Of a stretch of 64,000 nt of DNA, positions 19,730-29,256 are shown one piece after another (position 1 is the stretch's first letter; each line of letters begins with the position of its first letter). The stretch is from positions 57,231 to 121,230 of the forward strand of contig JAPLVR010000005.1 of NCBI GenBank assembly GCA_026397015.1, in the 5' to 3' direction. This DNA comes from Candidatus Iainarchaeum sp. (lineage in GTDB: Archaea; Iainarchaeota; Iainarchaeia; Iainarchaeales; JAAZKV01). The notes under the pieces are model-generated. The model searched no databases and was not told the origin of the DNA. It saw only the letters and a list, made by a program, of their open reading frames with translations. Made by a program: the position numbers and the translations under genes.

Positions 19730-20161
19730 TTATTCGATCGCGGTGTCCCGCCAATTTTCTTTTATCCATCTTTCCGCTCGCCCCATGACTTCCCCCCAGC
19801 CCAGCCTTTCCAGTTCTTTTTCAACCACTTTTCCTTTGTGGGGATACTTTGATTTTTGCGCATGATTAGAGCCGAAGCCCTGAAAGTAATGGACCAGTTC
19901 GTGCATCAAAACATAATCCAAAACATATTCAGGCACATCAACGGATTTCAGGCGCGAATTTATTTCTATTATTGAGCCGTATTCCTTGTCCTTCAGCGGC
20001 TTTATTTTTCCAAGCACGCTTTTTGACTTTCTTCCCCATCTTATTACAAATAAATTTGTTACGGCTTTTTCCGGAAAGTTTTCCCTCACGAGCGCCGCCA
20101 CTTTGCGCGCCAGATAAGAATCATAATCCGCGGACGACACCATGCACAATTTTTTTGGCAC
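19730..20161 (-). CDS. SprT/WLM/YgjP-like zinc metallopeptidase
   Basis: YVLMHELVHYFQGFGSNHAQKSKYPHKGKVVEKELERLGW (HExxH). Confidence 0.65.
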   Translation of the reverse strand: MPKKLCMVSSADYDSYLARKVAALVRENFPEKAVTNLFVIRWGRKSKSVLGKIKPLKDKEYGSIIEINSRLKSVDVPEYVLDYVLMHELVHYFQGFGSNHAQKSKYPHKGKVVEKELERLGWGEVMGRAERWIKENWRDTAIE

Positions 20162-20183
20162 AGTTGTTTTAAAAATCGGCCTT

Positions 20184-20681
20184 TTATGGCGTGATTATTT
20201 CGAGCTTTGTTTTCTTTTCCCCAAGGTCCGTTTTGATTGAAATAGTATAGCTGCCGGAAAATACTGTTGCGTTCGGATTGGCTCTGACAATACAGTTCGC
20301 TTTTCTGTAATCGCCCGGAGCCACATTCGGGAAAGTCCCCGTTGAAGGATAAATCAGTATTTCCTCAGAATTTGTGTCAACATTGAAAGTGATGTCCGCG
20401 GTTTCTTTTGAAATATTTGTAAGAGTAAGTCTCAGCAATGCCTCTCCTGTCGAATCTTTAGTCAAATCAAGCGGATTGTTTGTCCAATCAGCCCTTATTG
20501 GCTCTGAGAATATTCCGCCGTTTTGCGATTCAAAGAAAGAAAAAAGCAGGAAGAGAATTATTGCCACAACAATCATCGCGATTATTGCCACTATCGGATT
20601 TTTCAGCCTGTCAAAATCGATATCCGGCAGCGTCGGCACCGGTATTGTCGGCAACGCAAATTTCGGACCGTACAGAGACAT
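20184..20681 (-). CDS. Hypothetical membrane-anchored protein with extracellular beta domain
   Basis: One N-terminal TM helix (IVAIIAMIVVAIILFLLFSFF), then a beta-rich domain. Confidence 0.5.
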   Translation of the reverse strand: MSLYGPKFALPTIPVPTLPDIDFDRLKNPIVAIIAMIVVAIILFLLFSFFESQNGGIFSEPIRADWTNNPLDLTKDSTGEALLRLTLTNISKETADITFNVDTNSEEILIYPSTGTFPNVAPGDYRKANCIVRANPNATVFSGSYTISIKTDLGEKKTKLEIITP

Positions 20682-20736
20682 TCTAAAAATAGGCTTTTGG
20701 CTTATTTAAACCTTGCCCTTCCCCCGATTTTTTCTT

Positions 20737-21813
20737 TTAAGGCAGCGTGAATAGCTGGTCGTCTTCGGCGTAAAATATTTTTGCCCTTACTCCCGCGTCA
20801 AGCCATGCGTGCGCGTATGAAAAACTCGCCAGCGCGGTAAGAAAATCGCCCTTTCCCCTGAAGTGCTTTCCGTCACTGAAGTAGTTCTTTGCCATCCCCA
20901 AAAAGTCTTCCCCTATTTTTTTTTCCCTTTCCGAAAGCTCCTGCGCGAATTTTATTTTTTCGAGCGCCTTCGCGGTAATCATCTCGTATTTTTCCGTCTT
21001 TTCCTCAAGGCGGTTTTTTTGTATTCTGTTTGAAAGTTTTCCACTGTGTAAAACTTGCAGCGCCTCCTTTTCCTTTTCAGTAAGCTTTCCGCAGACTATT
21101 AAGCTCTGCGGGAACAATTTTTTCACTTCTTTTGCCCCTTCGATGTTTTCCTTTCCGATTATTATTTTCTCATTTTCGGCGCCGAGGGCCAGTAGCGCAA
21201 CGAAACTCCAACCAATTTTTTCATTTTTGCCTGAAGCGATTTTTTCCAATACCTCAATCGCTTCCGCGCAGTTCATCAGCCTTTTTTCCTTTTCATCGTT
21301 TTTGATGTCAAGCAGGCAGACCGTGTGCAATCCGATTGACTGGTTCTGCTTTATTTGTTCGTAAAATGAATCCGGCTCGAAATTTTTTGCGTGATAGCAA
21401 ACCGTTGCGGTTCTTCCAAACCTGTATTCGTCAAGCCCGCTTTTTGAAATCAAATTTGTGATGGAAATTCCGGGAATCACTTTTGTTTCGACTTTTTTTT
21501 CTTTCGCGTCAATCAAAAGTTGGACATGGGTGGTTGCGGTAAGGGGGTTTCCAAACACAATGAGCGCGACTTTTTTTTTCTTCGCCGAATCGGATGAAAA
21601 GTCGAAACCGGTTTCAACACTTTCCCTGCTTAAGATTTCTATTTTTTTATTTCGGCCGATTTTCTTTTTCAATTCGGCAAGCGTGCCTTCGCAGTATTGG
21701 GAGGTGTATTCCTCTGCGAATATTTTGTCGCATTTTTTCAGGGTTTCAACCGCTTCCGCTGTGATGTGCCCCGGTTTCAATCCTATTCCAATCAGGTAAA
21801 ACATTTTTTTCAC
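20737..21813 (-). CDS. dphB: Diphthine synthase (DphB) fused to a C-terminal DUF357-like domain
   Basis: MFYLIGIGLKPGHIT, GNPLTATTH, PGISI and LLDIK motifs; C-terminal helical domain DFLTALASFSYAHAWLDAGVRAKIF. Confidence 0.85.
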   Translation of the reverse strand: MKKMFYLIGIGLKPGHITAEAVETLKKCDKIFAEEYTSQYCEGTLAELKKKIGRNKKIEILSRESVETGFDFSSDSAKKKKVALIVFGNPLTATTHVQLLIDAKEKKVETKVIPGISITNLISKSGLDEYRFGRTATVCYHAKNFEPDSFYEQIKQNQSIGLHTVCLLDIKNDEKEKRLMNCAEAIEVLEKIASGKNEKIGWSFVALLALGAENEKIIIGKENIEGAKEVKKLFPQSLIVCGKLTEKEKEALQVLHSGKLSNRIQKNRLEEKTEKYEMITAKALEKIKFAQELSEREKKIGEDFLGMAKNYFSDGKHFRGKGDFLTALASFSYAHAWLDAGVRAKIFYAEDDQLFTLP

Positions 21814-21832
21814 CGCAAAATTTTACACTCAT

Positions 21833-22690
21833 TTATATTATTCCGAGCTTGAACAGGCTCGCCAGCCCGGTTGCAAACCCTATAATTGCAATAATCACTT
21901 TTACAAATCCGACAACATTTTTTCTTTTTCCGTTTTCCTTCAGGTAATCGTCAAGGCTCCAGCAGATTAGAACGGCTATCGCCAGCTTTACTGCGACAAA
22001 TAAAATCGGGCTGATTTGGATTATGGCGTTTGAAACGAAGTGCTGTTCGCTGAAATTGAAGAATGTTATTGCGACAGTGCTCGCGATTCCGTCAATCGCC
22101 TGTCCTCCCACTATTAAGAGGTTCATTTTGTCCGAAAGTATTTTGTATTTCGTGAATTTGTTTATCACGAAACAAATCGAGTAAGCCGCAATCGGAATAA
22201 TTATTGCAGTTGCAATGAAAGCAGGCCAGTTGTTGAATCTGCTTAGGTTGAAAAGCAACGGTGCGGCGCAAATCACGGCCCCAAAAATAAAAACCCTTTT
22301 TTCGTCCAATTTTTTCCAAACTGTCCCGATTGCAAGCCCCGCAAGAACAAGCGCGAATGTAAGAAGCCATATTCCGGGGGTAAAAAACCAAAAGCCCAAT
22401 TCGAACGGATTTGCGGTTTTTGTTATTCCCTCGATAACAAGCATTCCCGATTCGATTTGGTGCATTACGACGCGCAGCGAAATGCCGAACAGTATGTAGG
22501 GCAGCATCGCTGTAAAGAATTTTTCGCCAAATTTTATTTTTTTTCTGAAAATAAGGTAGATTGTGATGCACGTGAGCGCAAGCAGTGCGATGTAAATGCT
22601 TGTGTTAACTATGTTGTACCCCTGAATTTCGGGGTTCATTACAGGGGTTATGAAATACTGGTTGAGAAATTCGCCGGGATTGAAATCCAT
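21833..22690 (-). CDS. DUF63-like polytopic membrane protein
   Basis: 7-8 TM helices; VGGQAIDGIASTVAITFF motif. Confidence 0.65.
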   Translation of the reverse strand: MDFNPGEFLNQYFITPVMNPEIQGYNIVNTSIYIALLALTCITIYLIFRKKIKFGEKFFTAMLPYILFGISLRVVMHQIESGMLVIEGITKTANPFELGFWFFTPGIWLLTFALVLAGLAIGTVWKKLDEKRVFIFGAVICAAPLLFNLSRFNNWPAFIATAIIIPIAAYSICFVINKFTKYKILSDKMNLLIVGGQAIDGIASTVAITFFNFSEQHFVSNAIIQISPILFVAVKLAIAVLICWSLDDYLKENGKRKNVVGFVKVIIAIIGFATGLASLFKLGII

Positions 22691-22728
22691 AATTAGGTTT
22701 AAATTAGCACCTTTATTTAATTGTTTTT

Positions 22729-23553
22729 ATGGACCTGAAGGATGCTCTTGCAAAGGGCCTCTCAAATAAAGAAATGGGCTTTGCGCCCCGCGCCTTCGAT
22801 TCTTTCGGCAATATTGCGGTAATTGAGGTCCCAAAACAATTGAGGAAAAAGAAGAGATTGATTGGCGAGGCTCTGTTGGAGGCGAATCCGCGCTTCGAAA
22901 CCGTTTGCTCGATTGAAAGCGATCACGCCGGAAAATACAGGGTGCAAAAAGTCAAAGTTATTGCCGGTAAGAAGAATACGATTGCGACTTACAGGGAGAG
23001 CGGCTGCGCTTTTCTCGTTCCGCTCGGAAAGGTTTTTTTCTCGCCGCGCCTCGGCGCCGAGCGCCTGCGGATTGCGGGGCAGATAAAAGACGGCGAGTTT
23101 GTCGGTTGCTGGTTTTCCGGCGTTGCGCCGTATCCGGTTGTTTTTGCGAAGCGTTCAAAAATGGGGCGTGCGGTTGCAATTGAATTGAACCCTGTTGCGC
23201 ACGCCTATGCAAAAAAAAATTTGTTGCTGAACAAGGTTAAGAATGTTGAATTGGTTAAGGGCGATGTCAAGAAGCAGTACAAAAAATTTTCCAAATCATT
23301 TGACAGAATCGCGATGCCGCTCCCCCACACGGGATATCAGTTTTTGAAGGAGGCTTTTTTCGCAATTAAGAGGGGCGGCACAATTCATTTTTACGAGATT
23401 GTTGAAAAGGAAAATTTTGCGTTGCCCGAGAAGCAAATTTTTGCCGCGGCGAAGAAAGCGAAAAGAAAGGCAAAAATTGTTTTCAAAAAGCGCGTGAGGG
23501 TTTTTTCGCCTTCAAAGGAACAGGTTGTTTTTGACATAAGAGTTTTAAACTAA
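22729..23553 (+). CDS. tRNA (guanine-N1)-methyltransferase Trm5 family
   Basis: FFSPRLGAERLRIA, AIELNPVAHAYAKKNLLLNKVKNVELVKGDV and RIAMPLPHTGYQFL motifs. Confidence 0.85.
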   Translation: MDLKDALAKGLSNKEMGFAPRAFDSFGNIAVIEVPKQLRKKKRLIGEALLEANPRFETVCSIESDHAGKYRVQKVKVIAGKKNTIATYRESGCAFLVPLGKVFFSPRLGAERLRIAGQIKDGEFVGCWFSGVAPYPVVFAKRSKMGRAVAIELNPVAHAYAKKNLLLNKVKNVELVKGDVKKQYKKFSKSFDRIAMPLPHTGYQFLKEAFFAIKRGGTIHFYEIVEKENFALPEKQIFAAAKKAKRKAKIVFKKRVRVFSPSKEQVVFDIRVLN

Positions 23554-23572
23554 ATCGCGCTTTCTTTTTCTT

Positions 23573-24247
23573 ATGGCTTTGAATTTGGTCTTTCTGGGCC
23601 CCCCAGGCGCGGGAAAAGGCAGCATTGCCGAGGCAATAGTGAAAAAATACGGGCTGGCGCACATATCCACCGGCGAGCTTATACGCGCAGAAGTCGCCGC
23701 CAAAACAGCTTTGGGAAAAAGGCTTGAAAAAATAATTAACGCTGGAAATTTAGTTTCAAATGAGGATGCGAAAAGCCTTGTGGAAAATAAGGTAGGAGGA
23801 TTGAAAAAGAAAGGAAATTTCAAAGGGATAATTTTTGACGGTTATCCGCGTTCGCTTGTTCAGGCGGGAGGGTTTGAAGAGTTGCTTGGCAAGTTTAATG
23901 AAAAAATTTCGGCGGTTGTTTATATTGAGAGTTCCGAAGAACAGATAGTAAAAAGGCTTTCCGCGCGCTGGCACTGCCCAAAATGCAAAAAGGATTATAA
24001 TATGATTTTTGGTCCTCCGAAATTGAAAGGCAAGTGCGACATTGATGGCGCAAAGATTGTCAGGCGCGAGGATGACGAGCCGGAAATAATAAAGAAACGC
24101 TACAGGGTATTTTTAGAGGAAACCGCGCCGGTAATCGGATTTTTTGAAAAAAAAGGTTTGCTGAAGAAGTACGACGGAAATGCGCCGCTTCGGGAAAGCA
24201 TAGCGAGGGCGGAAAAAATTGTTGCGCCGCTTCTTATGCAGCCCTGA
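23573..24247 (+). CDS. adk: Adenylate kinase
   Basis: FLGPPGAGKGSIAEAI, ISTGELIRAEV, FDGYPRS and RREDDEPEIIKKR motifs; CxxC lid. Confidence 0.93.
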   Translation: MALNLVFLGPPGAGKGSIAEAIVKKYGLAHISTGELIRAEVAAKTALGKRLEKIINAGNLVSNEDAKSLVENKVGGLKKKGNFKGIIFDGYPRSLVQAGGFEELLGKFNEKISAVVYIESSEEQIVKRLSARWHCPKCKKDYNMIFGPPKLKGKCDIDGAKIVRREDDEPEIIKKRYRVFLEETAPVIGFFEKKGLLKKYDGNAPLRESIARAEKIVAPLLMQP

Positions 24248-24253
24248 ACTTTT

Positions 24254-24417
24254 TCAGATTAAAACTTTTGTGAAAAAAGAGTTTTTGTGAAAAAAGAGTT
24301 TCTTTATCAGCCTTTTGGCAAAAGGCTGGCGAAAACCGCCGCCTTCAGGCATCGGATGAAGCTTGTTGGCTTCTGTCCTTAAACCAACAGAAGCCGCACA
24401 CTTTAGTGCGCGGTAAT
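24254..24417. repeat. Intergenic region of tandem and inverted repeats, including one copy of a dispersed hairpin element
   Basis: Direct repeat tttttgtgaaaaaagag x2; hairpins cagccttttggcaaaaggctg, ggcttctgt...acagaagcc and gcacact...agtgcgc. Confidence 0.6.
24308..24335. repeat. Dispersed hairpin repeat, copy 1 (inverted orientation)
   Basis: cagccttttggcaaaaggctggcgaaaa, reverse complement ttttcgccagccttttgccaaaaggctg. Confidence 0.7.
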
Positions 24418-25128
24418 TCACTGCACGGCATCCCACAGAACATTGTCTTTTGCGTTTATTACAAATCCTTCAGCCGTTATGTTTGCAGGGTGTATGTTCT
24501 TGCTGTGGTCGGATCCGCGCATTTTTCTGATAAATATGCTTCTGTTTGGCGGCGTGAAATATAGTGCGATTACGCCGTCGGCGACGAATTCTTCGACTCC
24601 GTAGGCGGAAAAAACCGATTTTTTTGGTTTTGTTTCTGCAGTTAGCAGTGTGGTGCACCCGAATGCTTTCAGCCTGTCGCAGAACTGAAATAATGTAGTT
24701 CTCAGGATGCTCGCGTCTATGTAGGCGCCAAAAACGGTTGTTGAATCTACCACCAGCCTTTTCGCCTTGATTTCCTCAACTCTTTTTTCAATTTCCCTCA
24801 ACTGTTCATCAATCCTGTTTTCAGTAAGGTCCTTGTTTTTTATGTACCCCAAATTCAGCCTGTAAATATTGAAAAGCCCTTCGTCCTGAAGTTTTTTTAT
24901 GTCCCACTGGAAGCTTTCCATGTTCCAGCTTATGTCGCGGACGCTTCCTTCAAGTGTTACAAAAAGCCCGGCTTCGTTGTATTGGCTCGCGCCATTGTAT
25001 AAATATTGTGTTGTAAAAATGGTTTTGCCAGTTCCTGTCCCGCCCGAGATCAGCACGTTGCTTCCTTTCGGGATTCCCCCCTGTATCAGCTGATCCAGCC
25101 CCGAAATTCCCGTTTTTACCCTTTCCAA
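24418..25128 (-). CDS. KaiC-like RecA-fold ATPase
   Basis: TGISGLDQLIQGGIPKGSNVLISGGTGTGKTIF Walker A and RLVVDSTTVFGAY Walker B-like segment. Confidence 0.85.
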   Translation of the reverse strand: MERVKTGISGLDQLIQGGIPKGSNVLISGGTGTGKTIFTTQYLYNGASQYNEAGLFVTLEGSVRDISWNMESFQWDIKKLQDEGLFNIYRLNLGYIKNKDLTENRIDEQLREIEKRVEEIKAKRLVVDSTTVFGAYIDASILRTTLFQFCDRLKAFGCTTLLTAETKPKKSVFSAYGVEEFVADGVIALYFTPPNRSIFIRKMRGSDHSKNIHPANITAEGFVINAKDNVLWDAVQ

Positions 25129-25267
25129 AAAGACACCCTGATATTTTCCAGATTTTTTACTTTTTCCTTTTTCTGCCTTGAGAATAATGGATTAAGTAGT
25201 ATTTAATCCTTACTAACTTTGCCGGCGGGCGCCTGCAAAGAATTAAAAATAATGGTAATTGTAATCA

Positions 25268-26131
25268 TTGTTGAATATGGTGAAAAGGAAGCTGGCGAAA
25301 AAGGAAAAAAGGGGTTCCCGTACGGCGAAAGAAAATGCAATCGCTTCAACTAAAGAAAGCAGGATGGCGCGGGCATCAAGAAATGATTCCGTTGAAGTTG
25401 AAAATGCGGCGGCATCCGGCGAAGAAGAAACATTTGAACGTGATTATTCCCAAATGGATTTGGTTGACCTGATTGACCAGCCGGCTTGGAAAACAATTCT
25501 TATCGACTTGGTTAGGACCGAAAAAATGGATCCGTGGGATATTGATGTTGCCGAGCTCGCCGAAAAATATTTGAAAAAAATAAATGAACTTGAGCAAAGC
25601 AATTTGCGCGTTCCGGCAAACGCCATTCTCGCCTGCGCAATTCTGTTGAAAACAAAAAGCAAGTATCTGCACCTCGGTCCGATTGAGGATGAAGAGGATG
25701 AGAAGCCTCTCTCCGAACAGCAAAGAACGCTGATGCTCGGAGAAATCCCCGATTTGATGGCGAATCGCGCCTTCAGGGAGGGAAAAGTTACTCTTGACGA
25801 GTTGGTTGCAAGCATTGAAGGAATAATAAACAGCAGCAGGGCCGGAAGAAATGCAGCAAGGCAAATACCACGGATAGAACTAAATTTTGACACGAGCACG
25901 ATAGAAGAAAGGGTTTCCGAGATACTTGAAAAGATAAGGCAAAAAGCGGATTCACAAGGGGTCGTGATGTTCCGCAATCTTCTGGGCGGATCGGATGCCA
26001 GCACAATTGTTGATACTTTTGTTCCGGTCCTTTTTCTGGTGAACAGCGGAAAAATAATTGCGTATCAGGAAGAATTTTTCGGCGACATTTTTATACAGCT
26101 CATTCCTGAAAGCGAGTGGCGCAAAAAATGA
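25268..26131 (+). CDS. scpA: Segregation and condensation protein A (kleisin)
   Basis: DLIDQPAWKTILIDLVRTEKMDPWDIDVAELAEKYLKKI and RVPANAILACAILLKTKSKYL. Confidence 0.85.
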   Translation: MLNMVKRKLAKKEKRGSRTAKENAIASTKESRMARASRNDSVEVENAAASGEEETFERDYSQMDLVDLIDQPAWKTILIDLVRTEKMDPWDIDVAELAEKYLKKINELEQSNLRVPANAILACAILLKTKSKYLHLGPIEDEEDEKPLSEQQRTLMLGEIPDLMANRAFREGKVTLDELVASIEGIINSSRAGRNAARQIPRIELNFDTSTIEERVSEILEKIRQKADSQGVVMFRNLLGGSDASTIVDTFVPVLFLVNSGKIIAYQEEFFGDIFIQLIPESEWRKK

Positions 26132-26193
26132 TTTAATTTTCAGTTCCCATTAACAGGCAAAATATTAAATACTTCAATTGCCTTACATCTGGC

Positions 26194-26844
26194 ATGGTTT
26201 CAAAAAAAAAGCGCGCCAGGCGTTCATTCAGAAGGGCGCCGGCAAAATCGAAAGAAACTGTGCGCGTGAAAACTTTTATCGTTGAAAAGCCCGTTTACAT
26301 TAAATCCAAGGGAATGATAGGGGATGACGACGACCCTCCGGGAAAATACGATTCAAAATGGAGCAGGTATTTCCGCAAAAGGATGCCTCCATTTGCAAGG
26401 GCTCCAAAGGGAAGGGGCGGCGAAAATTTTGCGGAAGAAGATGATATCGGATCTGATGAAGCCGAGGGTAGTCCGGAAGGTAGCACAGAAGAATATCCTG
26501 AAGATGGCGCCGGAGAACCAGGCAATAATGAAATGGCGGAAGATGAAGGCGGTGTAGAAGATTTTGCCGGCGAGGACATTCCAGAGGGGGATGTTGAGGA
26601 TGCGCTAAATCCGCCTTCTTCCAGGCACAAGCGCAGCCATGGATTGTTCCAAAACAAGTGGTGGCTGAAAGGGATTTTGAAAGGGGTTGCCGTTTGGCTG
26701 ATAATTCTTATTCTCGCTTATATGATGGATTTTTTGAAAATGGTTAATGTGGAAGGGTGGAAGAGCTGGTTCGGCTTCCTAATTTTCCTTATCATAGTCT
26801 TCCTGGTTTATGAAAAGTTTTTGAAGGGGAAAGCAAACATTTAA
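26194..26844 (+). CDS. Hypothetical protein: basic N-terminus, acidic linker, two C-terminal TMs
   Basis: ORF directly downstream of scpA; composition and TM pattern. Confidence 0.5.
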   Translation: MVSKKKRARRSFRRAPAKSKETVRVKTFIVEKPVYIKSKGMIGDDDDPPGKYDSKWSRYFRKRMPPFARAPKGRGGENFAEEDDIGSDEAEGSPEGSTEEYPEDGAGEPGNNEMAEDEGGVEDFAGEDIPEGDVEDALNPPSSRHKRSHGLFQNKWWLKGILKGVAVWLIILILAYMMDFLKMVNVEGWKSWFGFLIFLIIVFLVYEKFLKGKANI

Positions 26845-26852
26845 GTCGCGCC

Positions 26853-27122
26853 TTAAATTTTTTTAGTTTCATAGCTACTTTGATTCTTGGATTTTTTTAG
26901 CGCTTCCTCGATTCTGCCCTGGTCAAAGCCGGATATTATTTCGCCGTCAATTTCTATTACCGGCACGCGCACCTGCCCGCTTTTCTCAATCATTTCTTCC
27001 GCCTTTTTTCTGTCGGTCCCGACATCGAAGTCTTCGAATTTTATTTTTTTGTCTCTAAGCCAGTTTTTCGCCATTATGCAGTACGGGCAGGTCTTGGTTG
27101 AATAAACTTTTATTTTTGCCAT
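26853..27122 (-). CDS. Glutaredoxin-like protein
   Basis: VYSTKTCPYCIMAKNWL active site and RVPVIEIDGEIISGFDQ. Confidence 0.9.
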   Translation of the reverse strand: MAKIKVYSTKTCPYCIMAKNWLRDKKIKFEDFDVGTDRKKAEEMIEKSGQVRVPVIEIDGEIISGFDQGRIEEALKKSKNQSSYETKKI

Positions 27123-27164
27123 TAAGCCACCTTCTTTTGCCTGAATAGTCGGGTTCGTTTGGTA

Positions 27165-28037
27165 TTAAAAACTTTTTGAATTTTTTTCGTTTTTCTTTCC
27201 GACCATTACAAAGAACGCGTTTTCCTTCTTGAAGAGCCATTTTATTTCGTCGATAAGCGGTTTTTTGAATTTTGGTTTTGAATTAACAAATTCAATCCCG
27301 TTTTCGCGGAACCATTCGAGCACCTCTCCGACAGAATGGTAGCTTTCATGCACCTGCCCGTACTTGTCCGCAATCCATGTTTCGTTTTCCGGTCCACCAA
27401 AATATTTTTTTCCAAATTCTACTCTCTTTCCGATATTGTTGCCGCAAAAAAAACCAATAAATGTCCTTTTCATCCTCAGCCGCAGCCGCGAATATTTGTT
27501 GTACAATCCCACAATAATTATCCCGCCGTCTTTCAGGTTTTCGGCGCATATTTTGAATGCGCGTTTTGCATCGATTGTGTGATGCAGTGAGCCGAGCGCA
27601 ATCACCACATCAAACTTTTTTTTGCTTTTGAATTCAAAAACATTTTTTTCCTCGAATTTTGCGCCGCTTTTAACAGTCTTTTCCAATTTTTTTGCCCGCC
27701 CTATTGACGCGCCGCTGAAATCTATTCCCAGAACTTTGGCGTCCTGCAGGGCAATTGAATTTGCAAGTTCGCCGGTGCCGCACCCTACGTCAAATACTTT
27801 TTTTTCTTTCCAAAAGTTTTTTTCCGTCGTAAAAATTTTTGAAACCCATTTGTGGTATTTTGAAAGCATTTCTCCAGACCCGATTTCTCTGGAAGGGTAG
27901 GGCCATTTTTCGTATAACTCCCTTACAAGCCCTTCAGCGGCTTTTTCATTTTTCCCGTATTGCATGGTAATGATTATTGGGTTGTCCATAAAAATATAAA
28001 ACCGTTCAGACAACTGATTTTTAGCCATGCGAACCAA
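27165..28037 (-). CDS. SAM-dependent methyltransferase (class I)
   Basis: VFDVGCGTGELANSIAL and VVIALGSLHHTID; N-terminus likely begins at an internal Met. Confidence 0.8.
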   Translation of the reverse strand: MVRMAKNQLSERFYIFMDNPIIITMQYGKNEKAAEGLVRELYEKWPYPSREIGSGEMLSKYHKWVSKIFTTEKNFWKEKKVFDVGCGTGELANSIALQDAKVLGIDFSGASIGRAKKLEKTVKSGAKFEEKNVFEFKSKKKFDVVIALGSLHHTIDAKRAFKICAENLKDGGIIIVGLYNKYSRLRLRMKRTFIGFFCGNNIGKRVEFGKKYFGGPENETWIADKYGQVHESYHSVGEVLEWFRENGIEFVNSKPKFKKPLIDEIKWLFKKENAFFVMVGKKNEKNSKSF

Positions 28038-28677
28038 GGAAAGAGCGCTGAAAATTCTTTCTCTTCTGGAGAAAAATTATCCCCGTGTGCCGAAGCTTTT
28101 TCTTTCACACGAAACTGACGCACAAATGCTCTGCGCGATTATTCTTTCCGCACGCAACACTGACAAACAAACCAACAAGGTAACTTCAAAACTTTTCAAA
28201 AAGTATAAAATTGTTTCAGATTTTGCGGGCGCAAACGCGGCAGTTTTTATGAATGAGATTTCATCAATCGGCCTTTACAAGTCAAAATCAAAAAATATTA
28301 TTTCTTCGTTTAAAAAAATAAGGGATGATTTTGACGGAAAGATTCCCCAGAAAATGGAAGAGTTGCTGCAGCTGCCCGGCGTCGGAAGAAAAACGGCAAA
28401 TCTTGTTCTAGTTTCGCTTGGAAAAATCGAGGGCATTGCAGTTGACACCCATGTTGCGCGCCTCTCCTGTCGCTTTGGCTTGTCGAAAAGCAGAAATCCC
28501 GATGTGATTGAAAGGGACTTGGTGAAAATTTATCCGCGGAACAAGTGGTCGAAGATAAACGGGCTTTTTATTTCCCATGGCAGAGCAGTTTGCACCGCGC
28601 GGAATCCTAAATGCGGCGAATGTTTCCTAAATAGGGCAGGGCTTTGCCCGCGCATCGGCCTCGCCGACCCAATTTGA
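28027..28677 (+). CDS. nth: Endonuclease III family DNA glycosylase/lyase
   Basis: HhH LLQLPGVGRKTANLVL, VDTHVARLSCRFGL and Cys cluster CTARNPKCGECFLNRAGLC. Confidence 0.92.
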   Translation: MRTKERALKILSLLEKNYPRVPKLFLSHETDAQMLCAIILSARNTDKQTNKVTSKLFKKYKIVSDFAGANAAVFMNEISSIGLYKSKSKNIISSFKKIRDDFDGKIPQKMEELLQLPGVGRKTANLVLVSLGKIEGIAVDTHVARLSCRFGLSKSRNPDVIERDLVKIYPRNKWSKINGLFISHGRAVCTARNPKCGECFLNRAGLCPRIGLADPI

Positions 28678-28731
28678 GGTATTTAAGCAATAATATTTAA
28701 CCTGTGCGGACGAAAAATTAATGCGATTCGA

Positions 28732-29217
28732 ATGATTAGAAAAGAAGATTTGTTGGAGGAAATAATCGGGAAGAATCCAGAAGTTCTTCCCGTGTTGGCT
28801 CAAGCGGGCCTTCACTGCATCGGCTGCCATCTTTCTGCAAGCGAAACGCTTGAAGGAGGTTGCAAAGCGCACGGAATGAACGATTCTGAAATACGCGGGC
28901 TCGTTACAAAAGTGAACAAAGAAGTTTCTAATTTTGAAAAAAAGCCGAGGGTTGAATTCACAAAAAACGCTGTTGCAGAACTTGAGAGGCGCGTGAACGA
29001 GAACGGCAAAAAATATGTGCGGGTTGTGCAGCTCTTTGGCGGCGAATTTGATTTTGATGCCGTCGACGAAAAAGACGGCGAGGATATCGAGTTAAAACCC
29101 GGTTCAGGTGTTGTTGTTCTGCTTGGCCCGCGTACGGAAAAATTTTTGAGGGAAATAAAAATCGACTACGATAAAGGAGTAAAGGATTTTGTTGCGGCAA
29201 GGGCTGCGAAAAAATAA
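28732..29217 (+). CDS. DUF1858-type domain fused to an IscA/HesB-like domain lacking the usual cysteines
   Basis: N-term LLEEIIGKNPEVLPVLAQAGLHCIGCHLSASETLEGGCKAHGM; C-term FTKNAVAELERRV...LREIKIDYDKGVKDF. Confidence 0.65.
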   Translation: MIRKEDLLEEIIGKNPEVLPVLAQAGLHCIGCHLSASETLEGGCKAHGMNDSEIRGLVTKVNKEVSNFEKKPRVEFTKNAVAELERRVNENGKKYVRVVQLFGGEFDFDAVDEKDGEDIELKPGSGVVVLLGPRTEKFLREIKIDYDKGVKDFVAARAAKK

Positions 29218-29256
29218 GGCGCTTTTCTAAAAATTTTTTGTTTTCCGCTGCTTTTT

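Noticed and set aside
24254-24436. 60-aa minus-strand ORF
   Set aside because: Falls across stacked hairpins and direct repeats; unlikely to be coding
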